From: Prevotella sp.
Lineage (GTDB): Bacteria > Bacteroidota > Bacteroidia > Bacteroidales > Bacteroidaceae
DNA: 64,000 bases
Direction: 5' to 3'
NCBI GenBank assembly: GCA_015060535.1
Contig: SUYH01000006.1
Span: 1-64,000 of the forward strand
Shown here piece after piece: positions 62,452 to 64,000 of this stretch; position 1 is the first letter of the stretch, and each line of letters begins with the position of its first letter. Under the pieces are notes generated by a model. The model worked only from the letters and a program-made list of their open reading frames with translations. It had not been told where the DNA came from and did no database searches. A program made the position numbers and the translations under genes.

Positions 62452-63572
62452 TTCTTACCGTTAACAATATAAAGACCCTTTGTAGGAGCAGTTACACGGC
62501 GACCTTGCAGGTCGTAGATAACCTTGGTGTCATCGGTGGTGGTAGAAACATTCAGCTCGTGAATACCCGTAGCATACTCAGCCTCTGTGACAATCTGGAG
62601 TACATCGGGAGCATCAGTACTTACAGCCAAATAACACTTATTGGCTGGAAGATAAGAGATATTGCTCTTTACGAAAGCGGGCTTACCATCTGCTGTAGTT
62701 CCCAACATACGCATTGTGCTAGGGTTATAGGCAGTTACATTGCGGTGGTTGGTATCCTCCACGTCGTTGCAATAGTAGTTACCCTGAAGGTAATTAGTAC
62801 CATACGATGCGGTGGTAGAAGGTGACAGCAACGTTGTCTTGTTGTTTGCAGGTGTTGCACCGGCACAACGAATCAGGACAGGCAACTGAGCCGGAACATC
62901 GTCCACCTCAGCAATGACGGCATAGCCAAGAGCCTTATCTACCGTCTTGACGATATAGGTCTTCATGGCTGAGTCAGAAGCTTTAAAGGGGAAACCTGCA
63001 TACAACGTAGACCAATAAGAATTGTCTTCAGTAGCCTGCACCTCTGGCTTGATTCCAAAATACTGAGTGTCACTTTGATCGACAGCTAATACCGACCAGT
63101 TACGGTTATTATTCGTGGTATTGTCATCACCTATCTGCGGATGGAAATAAGTTCCACGGACGGTATTATCAATCAAATAGCGAGTTACAGTGATGCCACC
63201 ACCACTGCCAGTAGCATAGAAACGATAGTAATCACCACGAGCTATAGCATCCAGATAGCGACCGGTCTGGTCATGCAAGTCAAGGCCTTGACCAGACAGA
63301 TTATGCTGTGTGCCACTAATATGTTCTACATAACATATTGTAGCAGGATTGAAGGCAACAGAATCCTCAAAGTTTTCGAACATATAGATGGCATCCAAGT
63401 CGGCATAAACATAATTCTTGTACGATGGACCTACCTTGAAATCTGCATTCGTATCAACAATCGACATATAGCGCTGCGTTTCAGCATTCTTCATGCGATA
63501 ATAGCCGGAAGAAATCTGGGCCATCAGCGTCAGAGGAGACAGAGCCAAGAAAAAAAGTAAGACTTTTCTCAT
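62436..63572 (-). CDS. secreted protein with Prevotella-type C-terminal tail (378 aa)
   Basis: Signal peptide (FFLALSPLTLMAQ). The body has no motif I recognise; it starts SSGYYRMKNAETQRYMSI, a RICIN- or fascin-like opening used in surface proteins of this group. The tail VIYDLQGRRVTAPTKGLYI plus NGKKVIIK matches the tails of the genes at 40553 and 48419. Probably exported and anchored through the tail. A terminator of the upstream OmpA-like gene sits just before it. Confidence 0.65.
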   Translation of the reverse strand: MRKVLLFFLALSPLTLMAQISSGYYRMKNAETQRYMSIVDTNADFKVGPSYKNYVYADLDAIYMFENFEDSVAFNPATICYVEHISGTQHNLSGQGLDLHDQTGRYLDAIARGDYYRFYATGSGGGITVTRYLIDNTVRGTYFHPQIGDDNTTNNNRNWSVLAVDQSDTQYFGIKPEVQATEDNSYWSTLYAGFPFKASDSAMKTYIVKTVDKALGYAVIAEVDDVPAQLPVLIRCAGATPANNKTTLLSPSTTASYGTNYLQGNYYCNDVEDTNHRNVTAYNPSTMRMLGTTADGKPAFVKSNISYLPANKCYLAVSTDAPDVLQIVTEAEYATGIHELNVSTTTDDTKVIYDLQGRRVTAPTKGLYIVNGKKVIIK

Positions 63573-63593
63573 TTTACCTATTGAAAAATTTAA

Positions 63594-63634
63594 AAAGAGC
63601 CTGGCCTACTTAACGTAATGCCAGGCTCTCCACA
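63594..63634 (-). terminator. terminator of the OmpA-like gene
   Basis: Stem GAGCCTGGC/GCCAGGCTC, then T run on the minus strand. Confidence 0.85.
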
Positions 63635-63655
63635 TTAAATTACTTAATACGAATA

Positions 63656-64000
63656 TTACTCTGCGATACAGATAGCTACACGGTTGTCAGCCTCCTTAGC
63701 GAATGGCTGGATAGTGTCACCCTTGTAGTCAACCTTGATGCGAGAAGCATCGATCTTGTACTGCTTAGTCAGAGCGTTGAATACAGACTCTGCACGCAGC
63801 TTAGAGAGACGCTTGTTGATGGTAGGATTACCAGTGCCGATATCAGCATAACCAGTAACCTCAACCTTAGCATTGGGGTTAGCGTTCAGATACTCAGCAA
63901 CTTCCTGTACCTTGCCAGCCTCGCTCTTAGCGATAGCAGTCTTGTTAATCTGGAAGAATACGTCACGACGGAAAGGCTCCTTCTTCTCAACAACAGCCTG
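63656..64000 (-). CDS. OmpA-family C-terminal domain (partial)
   Basis: The frame is open to the window edge; 114 residues are visible. The peptidoglycan-binding domain shows VFFQINKTAIAKSEAGKVQEVAEYL, VEVTGYADIGTGNPTINKRLSKLRAESV and DNRVAI. The Asp and Arg that hold diaminopimelate appear present. The N-terminal barrel lies outside the window. Confidence 0.9.
   Translation of the reverse strand, partial: QAVVEKKEPFRRDVFFQINKTAIAKSEAGKVQEVAEYLNANPNAKVEVTGYADIGTGNPTINKRLSKLRAESVFNALTKQYKIDASRIKVDYKGDTIQPFAKEADNRVAICIAE

Overview
The window comes from a Bacteroidota chromosome, most likely a Prevotella-type organism (Prevotellaceae). Promoters follow the Bacteroidota pattern TAnnTTTG with TTG/TTTG about 20 bp upstream, and Shine-Dalgarno sites are absent. 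The window holds a 'smalltalk' micro-protein, DUF4876/DUF6850 outer-membrane genes, and three secreted proteins ending in the tail YxLxGxRx...GxYIxNGKK common in Prevotella. There is no rRNA or CRISPR array; three tRNAs are present (Phe-GAA and two copies of Val-UAC).

Layout. 1-370: the tail of a probable HU-like gene, smalltalk, and a palindrome-rich gap. 337-2590: a single lipoprotein gene with a leukocidin-like stem, framed by two exact 29-bp copies of the guaA 3' end; this is the most striking mobile structure seen. 2562-10197 (minus strand): guaA, a MurU-like/AmgK-like pair for MurNAc salvage (the kinase carries a RapZ-like C-terminal domain), a YjjG-type phosphatase and a DUF4450 glycosidase-like protein. 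10497-12542: groL/groS with a small inverted-repeat element between them. 12744-17497: the sppA-lpxK-PNP-thiL operon. 17657-19096: tRNA-Phe, type II pantothenate kinase and an MgtC-like protein. 19261-22001: a toxin-antitoxin and repeat-rich accessory patch (PIN/RelB pair, broken HEPN plus intact MNT nucleotidyltransferase). 22038-25876: tatA-tatC, a NapH/NapG-like polyferredoxin with an internal Tat-like signal, and a Tat-type aldo/keto reductase lipoprotein. 25908-36771: rny, zapA, cell-division coiled coil, rfbA, a GHMP-kinase/nucleotidyltransferase fusion, an ECF sigma factor, rpe, a 42-aa ORF, fmt, a ClC channel and a porin-like protein. 36932-49135: a surface/export region with an HMA-domain protein, two DUF4876 lipoproteins, a DUF4842/LruC-like lipoprotein, a TonB-dependent receptor, a DUF6850 barrel and two C-tail proteins. 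49139-64000: asd, a cation/proton antiporter, a LolD-like ATPase, a shortened CvfB, asnS, an RluB-like synthase, purB, an ACT protein with phenylacetate-CoA ligase, three envelope proteins and a partial OmpA.

The main unexplained theme is repeats. Short tandem arrays with 7-, 9-, 11-, 21- and 22-bp periods sit beside genes. Some arrays, and a GC-rich palindrome family, have entered reading frames in phase (guaA, the MurU-like gene, fmt, probably tatA). Sequence differs from array to array while period and copy number recur, which suggests a common mechanism rather than one mobile family. All functional statements rest on motif recognition by eye; no database search was possible.
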